Below are positions 63,307 through 64,000 of a stretch of 64,000 nucleotides of DNA, one piece after another; within the stretch, counting starts at the first letter, position 1, and each line of letters starts with the position of its first letter. The position numbers were made by a program, and so were the translations under genes. The stretch is taken from assembly GCF_002095575.1 (NCBI RefSeq), contig NZ_MLJJ01000001.1, positions 124,001-188,000 of the forward strand, in the 5' to 3' direction. The notes below the pieces were generated by a model. The model was not told the origin of the DNA. It saw only the letters and a program-made list of their open reading frames with translations, and searched no databases. The DNA is from Pantoea septica (GTDB lineage Bacteria > Pseudomonadota > Gammaproteobacteria > Enterobacterales > Enterobacteriaceae).

Positions 63307-64000
63307 ATGTCACCCATTATTCGCGTTCAGCAGGTCAGCCAGCGTTTCACCACCGCGGGCGGCGACTTTCTCGCCCTGGATAAGGTCTCGTTCGATATTC
63401 ACGAAGGGGAGACCTTAAGCCTGATCGGCCACTCCGGCTGCGGCAAATCGACGCTGCTCAACCTGATCGCCGGGCTCACCGCGCCGAGCAGCGGCGTGCT
63501 GCTGTGCGACAACCGCGAAATCGCCGGGCCAGGCCCGGAGCGCGCGGTCGTGTTTCAGAATCACTCGCTGCTGCCGTGGCTGACCGCGTATCAGAACGTC
63601 GAGCTGGCGGTCAGTCAGGTGTTTAAAGGCAGCATGACGGCGGCGGAAAGGGCGGAGTGGATTGAGCACAACCTGAACCGGGTGCAGATGAGCCATGCGA
63701 TGCACAAGCGTCCCGGCGAGATTTCCGGCGGCATGAAGCAGCGCGTCGGCATTGCGCGCGCGCTGGCGATGAAGCCGCGCGTGCTGCTGCTCGACGAGCC
63801 GTTCGGCGCGCTCGACGCCCTGACCCGCGCGCACCTGCAGGACAGCGTGATGCGCATCCAGCAGGAGCTGAACACCACCATCGTGCTGATCACCCACGAC
63901 GTCGACGAGGCGGTGCTGCTCTCCGATCGAGTGCTGATGATGACCAACGGCCCGGCGGCGAAAGTGGGCGAAATCCTGACCATCGATCTCGCCCGGCCGC
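63307..64000 (+). CDS. nasD: Nitrate ABC transporter ATP-binding protein (3' end beyond window)
   Basis: ATPase of the nitrate importer (NrtD type); 231 residues are visible and the frame is open to the window end. Walker A GHSGCGKST near residue 42, Q-loop FQNHSLLPWL, signature ISGGMKQRVGIARAL, Walker B VLLLDEPFGALDALT and the switch His in LITHDVDEA. The start lies 9 bp after nasE. Nitrite and nitrate reductase genes would be expected after it. Confidence 0.95.
   Translation, partial: MSPIIRVQQVSQRFTTAGGDFLALDKVSFDIHEGETLSLIGHSGCGKSTLLNLIAGLTAPSSGVLLCDNREIAGPGPERAVVFQNHSLLPWLTAYQNVELAVSQVFKGSMTAAERAEWIEHNLNRVQMSHAMHKRPGEISGGMKQRVGIARALAMKPRVLLLDEPFGALDALTRAHLQDSVMRIQQELNTTIVLITHDVDEAVLLSDRVLMMTNGPAAKVGEILTIDLARP

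Overview
The window is a high-GC stretch of enterobacterial chromosome. Its backbone (ychF-pth, prs-ispE-lolB, hemA-prfA-prmC-sirB2-sirB1-kdsA, chaABC, ycdX/ycdY, treA, ycgR) has Enterobacterales protein sequences and, in blocks, E. coli-like gene order. Codon use, the apiose-type sugar locus and the partial type VI locus suggest Erwiniaceae (Pantoea/Mixta/Erwinia-like). Genus is an inference and was not tested.

Layout. 1-5963: a carbohydrate operon (ABC transporter, split transketolase, FGGY kinase) best explained as D-apiose/apulose catabolism. 6004-6380: two palindromic repeat elements. 6419-8828: an MscS-type channel, the c-di-GMP flagellar brake ycgR with a flagellar-type promoter, and a GlsB/YeaQ stress protein with a sigma-S-like -10. 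8887-13985: a Fur-box-preceded siderophore receptor, periplasmic trehalase and ghrA. 14037-16809: ycdX and ycdY split by a HigBA-like toxin-antitoxin islet flanked by a 218 bp duplication of the ycdX 3' end. 16824-22697: CoA-transferase, EamA exporter, glutamine amidotransferase, methyltransferase, aldehyde dehydrogenase and a small unknown protein.

22913-32944 is a complete anaerobic C4-dicarboxylate block: class I fumarase and a dicarboxylate antiporter on one strand; a soluble NADH:fumarate reductase (OYE-like, FMN_bind and FAD domains) with its ApbE flavin transferase on the other; and the DcuS/DcuR two-component system. A perfect FNR palindrome lies in the divergent intergenic region. 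The reductase gene carries a one-base frameshift.

33000-36880 is a decayed, AT-richer island: a P4-type primase remnant, a truncated small ORF, an IS3-family remnant, an intact two-gene unit that looks like a toxin or effector with membrane-anchored immunity protein, and a Mu-type transposase remnant. 36903-50105 is conserved housekeeping DNA.

50149-59170 is the most interesting locus. Eight same-strand genes form an apparent operon: an SH3-like lipoprotein, TssL with an OmpA-like domain, a TssM lacking its C-terminal periplasmic third, TagF, an FHA protein, a PP2C phosphatase, an unknown secreted protein and a Ser/Thr kinase. No sheath, tube, baseplate or TssJ gene is present. It looks like the threonine-phosphorylation control circuit of a type VI secretion system kept on a reduced membrane platform.

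59669-64000 begins a nitrate assimilation operon: the NasR antiterminator, then nasF, nasE and nasD (cut by the window end), with NtrC-like sites, a sigma-54 promoter and a NasR-type attenuator readable in the leader. No tRNA, rRNA or CRISPR array was seen.
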